In this document: one piece after another, positions 48,952 to 58,892 of the stretch | Layout: each line of letters opens with the position of its first letter | How positions within the stretch are numbered: position 1 is the first letter of the stretch | NCBI RefSeq assembly: GCF_026191375.1 | Contig: NZ_JAODTL010000014.1 | Coordinates: forward strand, 1 to 64,000 | Direction of reading: 5' to 3' | Length of the DNA stretch: 64,000 nt | Source: Marinomonas pontica | GTDB lineage: Bacteria; Pseudomonadota; Gammaproteobacteria; Pseudomonadales; Marinomonadaceae | Made by a program: the position numbers and the translations under genes | The notes under the pieces: generated by a model | The model's database searches: none | What the model saw: the letters and a program-made list of their open reading frames with translations, nothing else | What the model was told of the DNA's origin: nothing

Positions 48952-51102
48952 TTATGCGCCGTAATAAGTGTCATTGTTCTTCGCCATTTCACGCATTTTC
49001 GCGGTTGGCTCGTACAACTTACCTAAGTGGCTGTATTTGTCTGCAAGGTCACAAAACGCCTGCAGTCCCATTTGGTCTAGGTAGTGCAATGCACCGCCAA
49101 GGTATGGAGGGAAACCAATACCATATATCAAGCCCATATCAGCTTCGGCCGCGGTTGCTACTATGTTGCCTTCCAAGCAGCGCACAGTCTCGATGCACAA
49201 TGGAATCATCATACGGGCAACAATATCGTCTTCGGTCAATTCAGACTGCGACGTCACTACAGGAGCGAGTAGCTCGTTAATTTCTTCGTTGAAAACTTTC
49301 TTCGGCTTGCCTTTACGATCTGGCGTATAAGTGTAGAAACCTTTGCCATTTTTCTGACCGAAACGTTCTAGTTCGAACAAACGGTCAACGGCATTAGTGC
49401 CTTCGTGTTTCATACGGTCAGGGAAACCTTCCGCCATCACTTGGTCTGCATGATAAGCCGTATCAATACCCACTACATCGAGCAAGTACGCAGGGCCCAT
49501 TGGCCAACCGAATTTTTCCATGGTTTTGTCCACCACTTGGAAATCGGCACCTTCTTGCATCATCAAAGAGAAGCCCGCGAAGTAAGGGAACAATACGCGG
49601 TTTACAAGAAAACCTGGGCAGTCATTCACCACCACTGGCGTTTTGCCCATGGCTTGCGCGTAAGCAACGGTTTTTGCGATCGCTGCGTCGCTGGTTTTTT
49701 CGCCGCGGATAACTTCGACCAATGGCATACGATGCACAGGATTAAAGAAGTGCATACCACAGAAATTTTCTGGACGTTTTAGATCTTTTGCCAATTCTGT
49801 AATGGAAATAGTCGACGTGTTCGATGTCAAAATAGCGTCATCCGCGATTTTAGTTTCCACTTCAGCCAGTACGGATTTTTTGATTTTGACGTTTTCGACA
49901 ACCGCTTCAACCACCAGATCAACGTGTTCAAATTCGCCATAGCTCAATGCGGGAACAATCGCATTCATCGCTTTAAACGCTTTTTCTGCGGTGAGACGTC
50001 CACGCTCTACTTGGCCGTTGAAAAGCTTATTCGCTTCACTCAAACCCAATTGCAAAGCGTCAGGGCGAATGTCTTTCATGATAATCGGCGTGCCTTTTGA
50101 CGCAGACTGGTAGGCAACACCGCCGCCCATAATACCCGCACCCAATACTGCAGCTTGTTTTACAGGTATTGCGTTTTTCGCGTACTTGCCTGCGGTTTTC
50201 TTAATCTGCTGATCGCTCAAGAATAGGTTAACCAGTGATTTCGCTACAGGACCTTTTGCCAGTTTTACAAAGCCTTTGATTTCAGTATCTAGGGCTTTTT
50301 CCATGTCTTGACTGATGCCTTTTTCAATCGTCTTGATCGCGGCCATTGGCGCTGGGTAATGTTTCCCCGCTTTGGCGCCAACCACACCACGAACCGATTC
50401 AAATACCATCATTTTTTCAATGGGAGTGAACTCCATCGGCGCACGCAACTCATCACGACGAGCATGATAATCAAGCTTGCCATCCAGCACTTGCTGAATC
50501 AAATGACGAGCCGAAGCATTCACCTTATCCGCAGCGACAACCGCATCGACAGCGCCATCTTTAAACGCGTCTTCACTGCGTTTTTGCGCACCACCACAGA
50601 TCCATTCACACGCATTGTCTGCACCAATCAGACGAGGCAAACGCACTGTACCACCCCAGCCAGGGTAAATGCCTAACTGCGTTTCTGGTAAGCCGATCTT
50701 CGCAGTAGTCGCCATGACGCGATAGTCGCAAGCCAAGGCCAATTCCATGCCGCCACCCAACGCAATCCCATTAATCGCCGCCACCGTTGGGCAACATAGG
50801 TTGGAAATATCGTTGAAAATATTGTGTGCATGACGAAGTTTATCGGTTAAATCCTCTTCTTCGAGTTTAAACCAAGAGGTAAATTCCGTAATGTCTGCGC
50901 CGACTACAAACACGTCTTTCGCGCTGGCAAAAATAACGCCTTGCAAATCGTCAATGTGTTTTAAGGCATTAACGGCTTCGGCCAATTCATTCAAGGTTAG
51001 ACTGTTGAATTTATTAACCGATTCACCGACCAAATCCAGAGTGACGGTTGCCACGCCGGCATCATCGGCTGCAACCTTGATTGCTTGTCCTTCGAAAATC
51101 AT
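48952..51102 (-). CDS. fadB: Fatty-acid oxidation complex alpha subunit
   Basis: A 716-residue multifunctional enzyme: enoyl-CoA hydratase/isomerase domain at the N-terminus (about 1-190, with [13 protein letters not shown]) and 3-hydroxyacyl-CoA dehydrogenase (from about 310, [11 protein letters not shown] as NAD motif, [13 protein letters not shown]). The ATG at 51100-51102 is chosen because GGAGACC lies upstream. It partners with FadA immediately downstream. Confidence 0.97.
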   Translation of the reverse strand: MIFEGQAIKVAADDAGVATVTLDLVGESVNKFNSLTLNELAEAVNALKHIDDLQGVIFASAKDVFVVGADITEFTSWFKLEEEDLTDKLRHAHNIFNDISNLCCPTVAAINGIALGGGMELALACDYRVMATTAKIGLPETQLGIYPGWGGTVRLPRLIGADNACEWICGGAQKRSEDAFKDGAVDAVVAADKVNASARHLIQQVLDGKLDYHARRDELRAPMEFTPIEKMMVFESVRGVVGAKAGKHYPAPMAAIKTIEKGISQDMEKALDTEIKGFVKLAKGPVAKSLVNLFLSDQQIKKTAGKYAKNAIPVKQAAVLGAGIMGGGVAYQSASKGTPIIMKDIRPDALQLGLSEANKLFNGQVERGRLTAEKAFKAMNAIVPALSYGEFEHVDLVVEAVVENVKIKKSVLAEVETKIADDAILTSNTSTISITELAKDLKRPENFCGMHFFNPVHRMPLVEVIRGEKTSDAAIAKTVAYAQAMGKTPVVVNDCPGFLVNRVLFPYFAGFSLMMQEGADFQVVDKTMEKFGWPMGPAYLLDVVGIDTAYHADQVMAEGFPDRMKHEGTNAVDRLFELERFGQKNGKGFYTYTPDRKGKPKKVFNEEINELLAPVVTSQSELTEDDIVARMMIPLCIETVRCLEGNIVATAAEADMGLIYGIGFPPYLGGALHYLDQMGLQAFCDLADKYSHLGKLYEPTAKMREMAKNNDTYYGA

Positions 51103-51214
51103 GCTGGTCTCCAATTATTTTTATTATGATGACAATGGCTCAATCACACATTGTCATCTGGTATTTGTAATCTGTTGGTATTCTTTATAAGCCAATCGAA
51201 ATGGGCTCAAAAAA

Positions 51215-52144
51215 TCACAGGCTTTTTTCCAACTCAGGCACAGCATCGAATAAATCCGCTACCAAACCATAATCGGCTACTTGGAAAATAGGCGCGTCTT
51301 CATCTTTATTTATGGCGACAATCACTTTGGAATCTTTCATGCCCGCCAAATGCTGAATCGCACCAGAAATACCGACAGCGATGTACAAATCCGGCGCCAC
51401 CGTTTTACCCGTTTGACCAACCTGCAAATCGTTCGGCACAAAGCCCGCGTCCACCGCGGCACGAGATGCGCCAATGGCTGCACCCAGTTTGTCGGCAACA
51501 CCTTCTAGCAATTTGAAATTATCGCCATTACCCATTCCGCGACCACCAGAAATAATCACACTGGCCGCCGTTAATTCAGGACGATCCGATTCAGCCAATT
51601 GCTCTTTCACAAAACGGCTGCGATCAGAGGTAATGACTTGAGAAAGCACTTGTCGTTCTGCACTTCCTCCCGTGCTCGCCGCCGCATCAAACCCAGTGGT
51701 ACGAATCGTCAATACTTTTACTGCATCGGTGGTTTTTACCGTGGCAATCGCATTCCCCGCATAGATTGGGCGTACAAACGTGTCAGCGGATTCCACTTTG
51801 ATCACATCGGACAATTGCGCCACGTTCAATAACGCCGCGACACGTGGCAAGGTGTTCTTACCTGTGGTGGTCGCAGGCGCTAAAATATGGCCGTAGCCCG
51901 CTGCGACATCCACCACCAATTTAGACACATTTTCTGCCAACTGATGTTCGTAAGCGGCATTATCGGCGACCAAGACTTTGGTAACACCTGAAACTTGAGC
52001 GGCTTGCTCAACCACGGTTTGGCATTCAAAGCCAACCACTAAAACATGCACATCCGCATCGATTTGAGTTGCGGCTGTCACAGTGTTCAGTGTCGCAGGC
52101 TTTAAAGATTTGTTGTCGTGTTCTGCAATGATTAAAACGCTCAT
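51215..52144 (-). CDS. etfA: Electron transfer flavoprotein, alpha subunit
   Basis: A 309-residue subunit that binds FAD in its C-terminal domain ([39 protein letters not shown]). It takes electrons from acyl-CoA dehydrogenase and passes them to ETF-quinone oxidoreductase. It overlaps etfB by four bases, ensuring equal expression. Confidence 0.97.
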   Translation of the reverse strand: MSVLIIAEHDNKSLKPATLNTVTAATQIDADVHVLVVGFECQTVVEQAAQVSGVTKVLVADNAAYEHQLAENVSKLVVDVAAGYGHILAPATTTGKNTLPRVAALLNVAQLSDVIKVESADTFVRPIYAGNAIATVKTTDAVKVLTIRTTGFDAAASTGGSAERQVLSQVITSDRSRFVKEQLAESDRPELTAASVIISGGRGMGNGDNFKLLEGVADKLGAAIGASRAAVDAGFVPNDLQVGQTGKTVAPDLYIAVGISGAIQHLAGMKDSKVIVAINKDEDAPIFQVADYGLVADLFDAVPELEKSL

Positions 52145-52893
52145 GACACCACCTTCGCTTCATTTTTAAGTTTGTCGACCAGCTCAGTCACAGAGCCTAC
52201 TTTAATGCCGCCTGCGCGTTGCGGCGGTGGAGTAACAGAAACAAGGCTGACATTCGAGCCAACTTCCACACCGAGATCGGCAGGTGTTTTTACGTCCAAA
52301 GGTTTTTTCTTCGCTTTCATGATGTTTGGCAACGACGCAAAGCGCGGTTCATTCAAACGCAAATCCGTCGTCACAACCGCTGGCAATGTAATTGCCAAGG
52401 TTTGTAGGCCACCATCGATTTCACGAGTAACTTGGGCTTCACCATTTTCAATCAAGACTTCAGACGCAAAAGTGGCTTGCGGGTAATCCAACAAGGCAGC
52501 CACCATTTGGCCAGTCTGGTTATTATCTGAGTCGATTGCTTGCTTACCCATAATTACCAGGTCAGCGGCTTCATCTTGCGCGACTTTGGCGATCAGTTTG
52601 GCCACGGATAAAGAATCCAATCCGTCTTCTGCTTCCACCTGAATCGCACGATCCGCACCCAAGGCCAGCGCAGTACGCAGCGTTTCTTGACACGCTTTAG
52701 AGCCAATTGAAACAGCAACCACTTCGGTGGCGATGCCTTTTTCTTTTAATCGTATGGCTTCTTCTACAGCAATTTCACAAAAAGGGTTCATGGACATTTT
52801 GACATTGGTAAGATCGACCGCTGAGTGGTCGGCTTTGACGCGAACTTTGACGTTGTAGTCTATGACTCGCTTGACAGATACTAAGATTTTCAT
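52141..52893 (-). CDS. etfB: Electron transfer flavoprotein, beta subunit
   Basis: A 250-residue subunit starting [14 protein letters not shown] (52891-52893), the conserved N-terminus. It has the AMP-binding ALGADRAI and [15 protein letters not shown] segments. It is the first gene of the etfBA pair, with a promoter (53033-53061) shared in sequence with the acyl-CoA dehydrogenase promoter upstream. Confidence 0.97.
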   Translation of the reverse strand: MKILVSVKRVIDYNVKVRVKADHSAVDLTNVKMSMNPFCEIAVEEAIRLKEKGIATEVVAVSIGSKACQETLRTALALGADRAIQVEAEDGLDSLSVAKLIAKVAQDEAADLVIMGKQAIDSDNNQTGQMVAALLDYPQATFASEVLIENGEAQVTREIDGGLQTLAITLPAVVTTDLRLNEPRFASLPNIMKAKKKPLDVKTPADLGVEVGSNVSLVSVTPPPQRAGGIKVGSVTELVDKLKNEAKVVS

Positions 52894-53032
52894 AAGCCCC
52901 TCGTATTTATTATTAAATCCTGTTTTATACATTCAGCCTGCTGTTAATGAATTGGCTGAACTCTCGCAGACAGTCCTTATCAATAGCACTCTTTACTTAC
53001 CCTCTATAGTAGTTTGGGAACGATTTTCATCA

Positions 53033-53061
53033 ATAACAAAAAAGCGCCAGTTAACTGACAA
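53033..53061 (-). promoter_or_regulatory. etfBA promoter, with a block shared with the acyl-CoA dehydrogenase promoter
   Basis: On the minus strand, TTGTCA (53056-53061) and TGTTAT (53033-53038) are 17 bases apart. The spacer contains TTAACT and GGC and the -10 continues TTGA, nearly the same as at 58770-58798. The palindrome CAGTTAACTG overlaps the -35 element. Confidence 0.55.
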
Positions 53062-53257
53062 AAATATTCACATAAAATGATGACCAAACAAAGAGCGCTC
53101 GTTAAAACTGATAATAGAAGCCATATTGCTTCTACAGTTTAGTAGCAAATACGAAAAAAGCCGTTGGATAATCGTGAACAAAAGAGGGAAGTCGAACAAG
53201 AATGGAACAGCGAACACCAAAAGATCAATTGCTTAAAAAAGACAACAACACGCAGAG

Positions 53258-53286
53258 TGGCCTTACTCAATGAGACAGTAAGACCA
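53258..53286 (-). terminator. Hairpin after the enoyl-CoA hydratase gene
   Basis: TGGCCTTAC (53258-53266) and GTAAGACCA (53278-53286) form a 9-bp stem with one G-U pair on RNA. A T6 run lies about 20 bases further on the minus strand. A possible weak terminator of the upstream half of the cluster. Confidence 0.45.
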
Positions 53287-53301
53287 CGCAGAAAGAAGAC
53301 G

Positions 53302-54051
53302 CTATTTATTGCGGGATAAAAATGTCGAAAACGCCTGATGCGCCTCTTTTGAACGCAGACGATCCTTGAAGATTCGCCCTTCGCGCATCAGCGCCATTTG
53401 CACGTCGTCTTGACCACGATATTTAAGCAAATCCTTGCTCAAAGCGACCGCTTCTACCGGCAAAGCAGCTACCTTTTCGGCAAAACGAAAAGCCACTTTA
53501 TACGCTTCTGTTTCTTCGCAAAGATGGTTTACCAATCCCAGTTCATGAGCCTGTGTGGCATCAACAACCTCACCCAGAATCAGTATTTCGAACGCTTTTT
53601 GATGGCCAACCAATTGCGGTAATACATGGCTCGATGCTGCTTCAGGAACCAACCCCAATTGCACAAATGGAAACTGCAAACGCGCTTCGCGCGAGGCCAG
53701 CACCAGATCACAATGCAATAACATGGTTGCACCTACACCAACTGCTCGGCCTTCTACGCCTGCAATCAGCGGCTTTTTATAGCTGGTTAACACCTGCAAG
53801 AACGCCATAATGGCTTCCATTTTTTCAGGTGTTTGAGCGATTTGAACAAACTCATTAATGTCATTGCCCGAGGAGAAGTCACCTCCCGCACCGTGCAGCA
53901 GTGTCACTTTAATCTCTGGGTTTACTCGGCTCGACGCAAAGCGTCCGTTAACGCCTGATACATATCCAGCGTGATGGCGTTTTTTCTCAACACGGTCAAA
54001 GCATAAGACCTGAATACCAGACTCAATACTTTCAGTAACAAAATCACTCAT
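53302..54051 (-). CDS. Enoyl-CoA hydratase/isomerase family protein
   Basis: A 249-residue crotonase-fold enzyme. The oxyanion-hole segments are HGAGGDFSSGNDI and GVEGRAVGVGATMLLHCD. The Glu at the usual second catalytic position is not clear (QLGLVPEAASSHVLPQ), so it may be an isomerase or a specialised hydratase. Its start shares a base with the DUF2889 stop, so they are translationally coupled inside the beta-oxidation cluster. Confidence 0.85.
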   Translation of the reverse strand: MSDFVTESIESGIQVLCFDRVEKKRHHAGYVSGVNGRFASSRVNPEIKVTLLHGAGGDFSSGNDINEFVQIAQTPEKMEAIMAFLQVLTSYKKPLIAGVEGRAVGVGATMLLHCDLVLASREARLQFPFVQLGLVPEAASSHVLPQLVGHQKAFEILILGEVVDATQAHELGLVNHLCEETEAYKVAFRFAEKVAALPVEAVALSKDLLKYRGQDDVQMALMREGRIFKDRLRSKEAHQAFSTFLSRNK

Positions 54052-54614
54052 TACTGATTCTCCTTAGAGGGTAAATGCAACACTTGCTCTTCAACCAATT
54101 TGCGCACCATTGGCCCTTCTTCGGACCAACCGTGACAGCTATTGACTAACTTTTTAAGTGCAACAGGAATTTGCTTCGGGTACTTTTCTCCCAATGGCTG
54201 CCACATGGTCTGGAAAGCCGTGGTTGCCGCCACAGGAAACAGCTCCAGAACATGAGTACAGCCCACTTTTCCACTGAATGTTTGCTTTAACCAACGACTC
54301 CATCCCGCCTCAATACGCGTTCCCTTTAGCACATCAAAACTGGGGGCAGCACCACCACAGCTCGGAAACGGAAAGGCGTCCATGGAAACCGACACGTCTT
54401 TTATTAAAAATGTGTCATCCAATGTTAAGCGAACCGAAATATCATGAAACGGACTGCCTTCAGGTACCAAACTTCCATCAAATTCACGGTTCACATTGTA
54501 CGATTTCAAATCCTGCATCGTCGCTTCAATATCCCAATCGCCATCTTCTCGCAAATAACCATAGGACTCGATCGTACGTCGATGCATTAGCTTGCGTTTC
54601 ACCTGCGACATCAT
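54051..54614 (-). CDS. DUF2889 family protein
   Basis: A 187-residue soluble protein of the DUF2889 family (start region HRRTIESYGYLREDGDWDIEATMQD, then DDTFLIKDVSVSMDAFPFPSC, and GCTHVLELFPVAATTAFQTMW). GGAGCG precedes the ATG. The function is unknown. It is tightly placed between fadD and the enoyl-CoA hydratase gene, which it overlaps by one base, so a role in fatty-acid or acyl-CoA handling is likely by context only. Confidence 0.8.
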   Translation of the reverse strand: MMSQVKRKLMHRRTIESYGYLREDGDWDIEATMQDLKSYNVNREFDGSLVPEGSPFHDISVRLTLDDTFLIKDVSVSMDAFPFPSCGGAAPSFDVLKGTRIEAGWSRWLKQTFSGKVGCTHVLELFPVAATTAFQTMWQPLGEKYPKQIPVALKKLVNSCHGWSEEGPMVRKLVEEQVLHLPSKENQ

Positions 54615-54664
54615 TGCGCTCCTACTTGTCGATACTGCTTAATAGTGCCTATCAAAAAGGCAAA

Positions 54665-56359
54665 TTAAGCGTTTTCTTCTCGCAAGGCGCGACGCAGCAC
54701 TTTACCCACATTGGTTTTTGGCAGTTCTTTACGCACTTCAACAAATTTTGGCACTTTATAAGCGGCCAAATTTTCTTTGCAATAAAGACGCAACGCCTTC
54801 GCATCCAGTGAGTCGACATTGGCTTTTAACACCACAAACGCCTTCACAGATTCGCCAGTCTTGTCGTCTGGCACCCCAATGGCAGCGGACTCCAAAATAG
54901 CCGGATGAGAAGACAAGCAATCCTCTACTTCTGTCGGGTAAACATTAAACCCAGAGACGATGATCATGTCTTTAGCACGGTCGACTATCTGCAAATACCC
55001 ATCCGGATGCTGCATCGCGATGTCACCCGTAATCAAAAAGCCGTCTTTGGTCATCACATCACGTGTGGCTTCTTCACGGTTCCAATAGCCTTTCATAACT
55101 TGAGGCCCACGAACACATAACATGCCAGCCTCGCCTTGAGGTAAGGCTTCACCATCATCGCCCTGAATTTTGATGTCCGTTTCAGCAACAGGCAAACCGA
55201 TCGTACCAATTCGCTCTTGCCCGATTGGGTTAAACGATACCACTGGCGACGTTTCCGTTAGGCCATATCCTTCTACCACCTGACACCCAGTGACACGCTT
55301 CCATTCATCGGCTGCGGCATGAGTTAACGGCATTCCGCCAGAACAGGTCAGTTTCAGGCTTGAAAAATCCAACGTTTTAAAGTCAGCGTTGTTGCACAAG
55401 CCAACAAACAAAGTATTCAAACCGACAAAACCGGTAAATCGCCACTTTTTCAACTCTTTGACAAAACCTGGCAAATCTCTTGGGTTCGGAATCAGCACGC
55501 TGTGAGCACCGCGCTCCAGCAAGGTCAAACCGTGAATCAGGAAGGCATAAATGTGATAGAGAGGCAGTGGCGCAATGTAAATTTCGTTCGTGTCCCCAAT
55601 AATGGACTTCAATCTGGAGCTAAGCTGATACATATTCGAGATTAAATTAGCATGGGTCAGCATAGCGCCTTTCGCCACACCTGTTGTGCCGCCGGTGTAT
55701 TGCAGAACCGCAATTTGCTCTGGCTTACACGCCACTTTAGACACCGCTTTGCCTTTCCCTTTTTCCAGCACATCATTCAGCATCATGGCATTAGGAATGT
55801 GGTAGGCAGGTACCATTTTTTTCACATATTTAACAATAGAGTTAACAAGCAAGCGTTTTATTGGTGGGTGAAAATCCGCAATTTCCGTAATGATGACGTG
55901 TTTTATCGACGTTTTGGCAATGATTTTTCCGACATTGTGCGCCATGTTTGCAAACACAACCAATGCCTTCACATTGGCATCATTGAACTGATGTTCCAGT
56001 TCTTTTGGTGTATACAACGGGTTGGTGTTCACCACAATCATTCCCGCTTTCATCGCGCCAAATAAAACAACCGGATATTGAATGACATTAGGGAGCTGAA
56101 CCGCAATTCGGTCGCCCGCGACCAAATCCGTCTCGTTTTGGAGATACGCCGCAAATTGATCCGATTTTTCATTCAGCTCACGATACGTCATAGTGCGTCC
56201 GACGCTAGTAAAAGCCGGCAAGTCTGCGAATTTTTTGCTCGCCAATGCCAATACGTCTGGCAACGACTGATAACCATGAGGGTTTAAAGAATCCGGCAAA
56301 TAGCTGCCCGGTGTTTTTTCAAGGTCGGTATTGCTATGAAGTGGAGTATCCGTTGACAT
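54665..56359 (-). CDS. fadD: Long-chain fatty-acid-CoA ligase
   Basis: A 564-residue adenylate-forming enzyme that activates fatty acids to acyl-CoA. The ATG at 56357-56359 follows GGAGC. Motifs are YTGGTTGVAKGAML (P-loop), GYGLTETSP and the FadD signature YLQIVDRAKDMIIVSGFNVYP. The catalytic Lys lies in the C-terminal KTNVGKVLRR. It lies just after the SCP2 gene and before DUF2889. Confidence 0.95.
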   Translation of the reverse strand: MSTDTPLHSNTDLEKTPGSYLPDSLNPHGYQSLPDVLALASKKFADLPAFTSVGRTMTYRELNEKSDQFAAYLQNETDLVAGDRIAVQLPNVIQYPVVLFGAMKAGMIVVNTNPLYTPKELEHQFNDANVKALVVFANMAHNVGKIIAKTSIKHVIITEIADFHPPIKRLLVNSIVKYVKKMVPAYHIPNAMMLNDVLEKGKGKAVSKVACKPEQIAVLQYTGGTTGVAKGAMLTHANLISNMYQLSSRLKSIIGDTNEIYIAPLPLYHIYAFLIHGLTLLERGAHSVLIPNPRDLPGFVKELKKWRFTGFVGLNTLFVGLCNNADFKTLDFSSLKLTCSGGMPLTHAAADEWKRVTGCQVVEGYGLTETSPVVSFNPIGQERIGTIGLPVAETDIKIQGDDGEALPQGEAGMLCVRGPQVMKGYWNREEATRDVMTKDGFLITGDIAMQHPDGYLQIVDRAKDMIIVSGFNVYPTEVEDCLSSHPAILESAAIGVPDDKTGESVKAFVVLKANVDSLDAKALRLYCKENLAAYKVPKFVEVRKELPKTNVGKVLRRALREENA

Positions 56360-56403
56360 AAAAAGCTCCATTTGTTTTTTTATTTAGGAGATTAAGGAAA
56401 TAC

Positions 56404-56434
56404 AAAAGCTCAACTACACAATAGCAGTTGAGCT
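56404..56434 (-). terminator. Hairpin between the SCP2 gene and fadD
   Basis: AGCTCAACT (56407-56415) and AGTTGAGCT (56426-56434) form a 9-bp stem followed on the minus strand by four T then G. It may partially stop transcription before fadD. Confidence 0.5.
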
Positions 56435-56462
56435 TCAGAGCGATAAAATACTAGACTCAGCG

Positions 56463-56780
56463 CTATAATGGGAAAATCTGAGTCAGTTTCGTCGCTAGCA
56501 TAATGTCTCCATCTGCACGGATTTTACCCTGCATGAAGGCCGCCATACCATCTAATTCACCGCTCATGACTTCTTTGAGTGTGTTGACATCCATACTCAA
56601 TGTTACCGTTGGGTCATCGTGTTCGCCTGCTCCCATCTCACATTTGCCATCTTCGATACTTAAGTGATAGCTGTCAGCATCGTCTAAGTCAAATTGAAAC
56701 ACCGCTTCCATATCGTCGGCTTCATCGGCATCAAAACGACCTAACATGGCTTCAAAAATTGCGTTTGCTTCACTCATCAT
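56463..56780 (-). CDS. SCP2 sterol-transfer domain protein
   Basis: A 105-residue single-domain SCP2 protein (DADSYHLSIEDGKCEMGAGE, TVTLSMDVNTLKEVMSGELD, GKIRADGDIMLATKL). The fold has a lipid or acyl-CoA binding tunnel. Its place between the acyl-CoA dehydrogenase and fadD suggests it carries fatty acids or acyl-CoA in the pathway. The native ligand is not known. Confidence 0.9.
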   Translation of the reverse strand: MMSEANAIFEAMLGRFDADEADDMEAVFQFDLDDADSYHLSIEDGKCEMGAGEHDDPTVTLSMDVNTLKEVMSGELDGMAAFMQGKIRADGDIMLATKLTQIFPL

Positions 56781-56874
56781 ATTAACCTCTGTAAAAACTA
56801 TTTGAACAAGGTACCGAACTCAATGTCAGTACCGTTAAATTTTTCAAAAACTCTCATTGCTCAACACAGTTACG

Positions 56875-58680
56875 CTAAGCGTTTAAGAATAAAAAGTTAT
56901 CTTCATCCATCGCCAACAAGTTATCTGCACCAGACAACATCGCTTCAACATGTGAACGGGTACGCGGCAACAAACGCTCATAATAGAAGGTCGCTGTTTG
57001 CAGTTTGGCCGTGTAGAAACCCACTTCATCCGTGCCTTCATCTAACTTAGTTTGCGCAGTAACTGCCATGCGAGCCCAGAAATACGCTAAGACAACATAG
57101 CCAGAGAACATCAAGTAATCGACAGATGCCGCCCCTACTTCCTCTTTGTTTCGCATGGCTTTCATGCCGATTTTCATCGTCACATCGCCCCACTCGCCGT
57201 TCAATTTATCCAAGGCGGTAATGTAAGATTTAACGCGTTTATCGCCTTTATGCTCTTTACAGAATTTATGGATGATTTTAGTGAAGCGACGTAACGTCGC
57301 GCCTTGTGTCATCAACACTTTACGGCCTAATAAATCCAACGCCTGAATGCCCGTAGTACCTTCGTACAACATGGAAATACGGCAATCACGTACATTTTGC
57401 TCCATACCCCATTCGGCAATAAAACCATGACCACCAAACACTTGCAGACCTTGGTTTGCCGCTTCAAACCCTGTTTCAGTTAAAAAGGCCTTCGCTATGG
57501 GTGTCAGTAAAGACATCAGCTCATCCGCTTCTGCTTTTTCATCTGCAGAACCACGCTTCATGGTATCTACCAGCATAGAACAGTAATGAATCAATGCGCG
57601 ACCACCTTCAGCAAAGGCTTTCTGAGTAAGCAGCATTCGACGAACGTCTGGGTGAACAATGATAGGGTCAGCGGCTTTTTCTGGCGCTTTTGGGCCAGAC
57701 AACGCACGCATTTGTAGACGATCTTTCGCGTAAGCAACGGAGTTTTGCAATGCCCATTCAGCATGTGCCAAGCCTTGTAAAGCAGTACCAAGACGAGCGG
57801 TATTCATGAACGTAAACATGCAATTCAAACCACGGTTGGCTTCACCGATTAAGAAACCTTTCGCGCCGTCAAAATTCATCACGCAAGTCGCATTACCATG
57901 AATGCCCATCTTGTGTTCAATAGAACCACAAGACACTTGGTTACGATCCGCCATTTCACCTGCGTCATCGACATTGTGTTTTGGTACGATAAATAAAGAG
58001 ATGCCTTTTGTACCCGCTGGCGCATCCGGTAAACGAGCCAATACGATATGAACAATGTTATCCGCCATATCGTGCTCACCCGCAGAGATAAAAATCTTAG
58101 TGCCGGTAATCGCGTAGCTACCATCGCCTTGCGGTTCTGCTTTGGTTTTCAGCATTCCAAGGTCAGTACCACAATGAGGCTCCGTCAGACACATAGTGCC
58201 AGTCCATTCGCCCGATACCAGTTTGGTCAGATACGTTTGCTTTTGTTCATCCGTGCCATGCAGCTCAATCGTATTCATCGCACCGTGACTTAGCCCCGGA
58301 TACATGCCCCAAGACCAGTTAGACGTGGCGATCATTTCTGTCACCATCATCCCGAGTGAATCTGGTAAACCTTGCCCGCCCATCTCTTCGGGATGAGATA
58401 AAGAAGGCCAACCGCCTTCCACATATTGCTGGTAAGCTTCTTTAAAACCGTCTGGAGTAGTCACAACGCCGTCTTTAAATTGGCAACCTTGCTGATCGCC
58501 CACACGGTTTAGAGGAGAAAGAACACGTTCGGCAAATTTAGCGCCCTCTTCAAGGATCGCCGCCACCATGTCAGGCGTCGCTTCTTCAGCGCCCGGTAGC
58601 TTTGCATAATGCCCTTGAAAATCGAGAACTTCTTCAGTAACGAATTTAATGTCGCGTAACGGTGCTTTATATTCAGGCAT
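56875..58680 (-). CDS. Acyl-CoA dehydrogenase (long, C-terminally extended type)
   Basis: A 601-residue flavoenzyme that introduces the first double bond in beta-oxidation. FAD-binding motifs are CLTEPHCGTDLG and KIFISAGEHD, and the core ends with the QALDLLGRKV segment. The extra N-terminal (about 35 residues) and C-terminal (about 130 residues) parts are typical of the long FadE type seen in Pseudomonas and Marinomonas. It is the first gene of the cluster. Its promoter is at 58770-58798. Confidence 0.95.
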   Translation of the reverse strand: MPEYKAPLRDIKFVTEEVLDFQGHYAKLPGAEEATPDMVAAILEEGAKFAERVLSPLNRVGDQQGCQFKDGVVTTPDGFKEAYQQYVEGGWPSLSHPEEMGGQGLPDSLGMMVTEMIATSNWSWGMYPGLSHGAMNTIELHGTDEQKQTYLTKLVSGEWTGTMCLTEPHCGTDLGMLKTKAEPQGDGSYAITGTKIFISAGEHDMADNIVHIVLARLPDAPAGTKGISLFIVPKHNVDDAGEMADRNQVSCGSIEHKMGIHGNATCVMNFDGAKGFLIGEANRGLNCMFTFMNTARLGTALQGLAHAEWALQNSVAYAKDRLQMRALSGPKAPEKAADPIIVHPDVRRMLLTQKAFAEGGRALIHYCSMLVDTMKRGSADEKAEADELMSLLTPIAKAFLTETGFEAANQGLQVFGGHGFIAEWGMEQNVRDCRISMLYEGTTGIQALDLLGRKVLMTQGATLRRFTKIIHKFCKEHKGDKRVKSYITALDKLNGEWGDVTMKIGMKAMRNKEEVGAASVDYLMFSGYVVLAYFWARMAVTAQTKLDEGTDEVGFYTAKLQTATFYYERLLPRTRSHVEAMLSGADNLLAMDEDNFLFLNA

Positions 58681-58769
58681 GGCCTATGACCTCTTATTGT
58701 TTTTATTCCATCCGTTCCAATAGGAACCTCTAATGCTAGAAAGGTTCCTCTATCGGAGACTTTCTCTCA

Positions 58770-58798
58770 ATAACAAAAGGTGCCAAAGTTAATGACAA
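58770..58798 (-). promoter_or_regulatory. Acyl-CoA dehydrogenase promoter with shared block
   Basis: TTGTCA (58793-58798) and TGTTAT (58770-58775) on the minus strand, spaced 17 bases. The spacer shares TTAACT and GGC with the etfB promoter, and both -10 elements continue TTGA. Such agreement outside the hexamers suggests common regulation. Confidence 0.55.
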
Positions 58799-58892
58799 AA
58801 TAGACCACAGTCATCATTTCGTCACTCAAACCAAGCAAATCATTCAGAAATTGCCTTACAAAAATGACCAAAATACATCGATGATTCACGCA

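Larger units (their letters stand above)
52894..53301. other. 408-base gap upstream of etfB
   Basis: No gene is supported. It contains the etfB promoter (53033-53061), a composite hairpin (AAACTG/CAGTTT and AGAAGC/GCTTCT between 53105 and 53140) and the hairpin after the hydratase gene (53258-53286). GAGCGCTC at 53093 is a small palindrome. CAGTTAACTG at 53048-53057 is a palindrome inside the promoter spacer. Confidence 0.6.
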
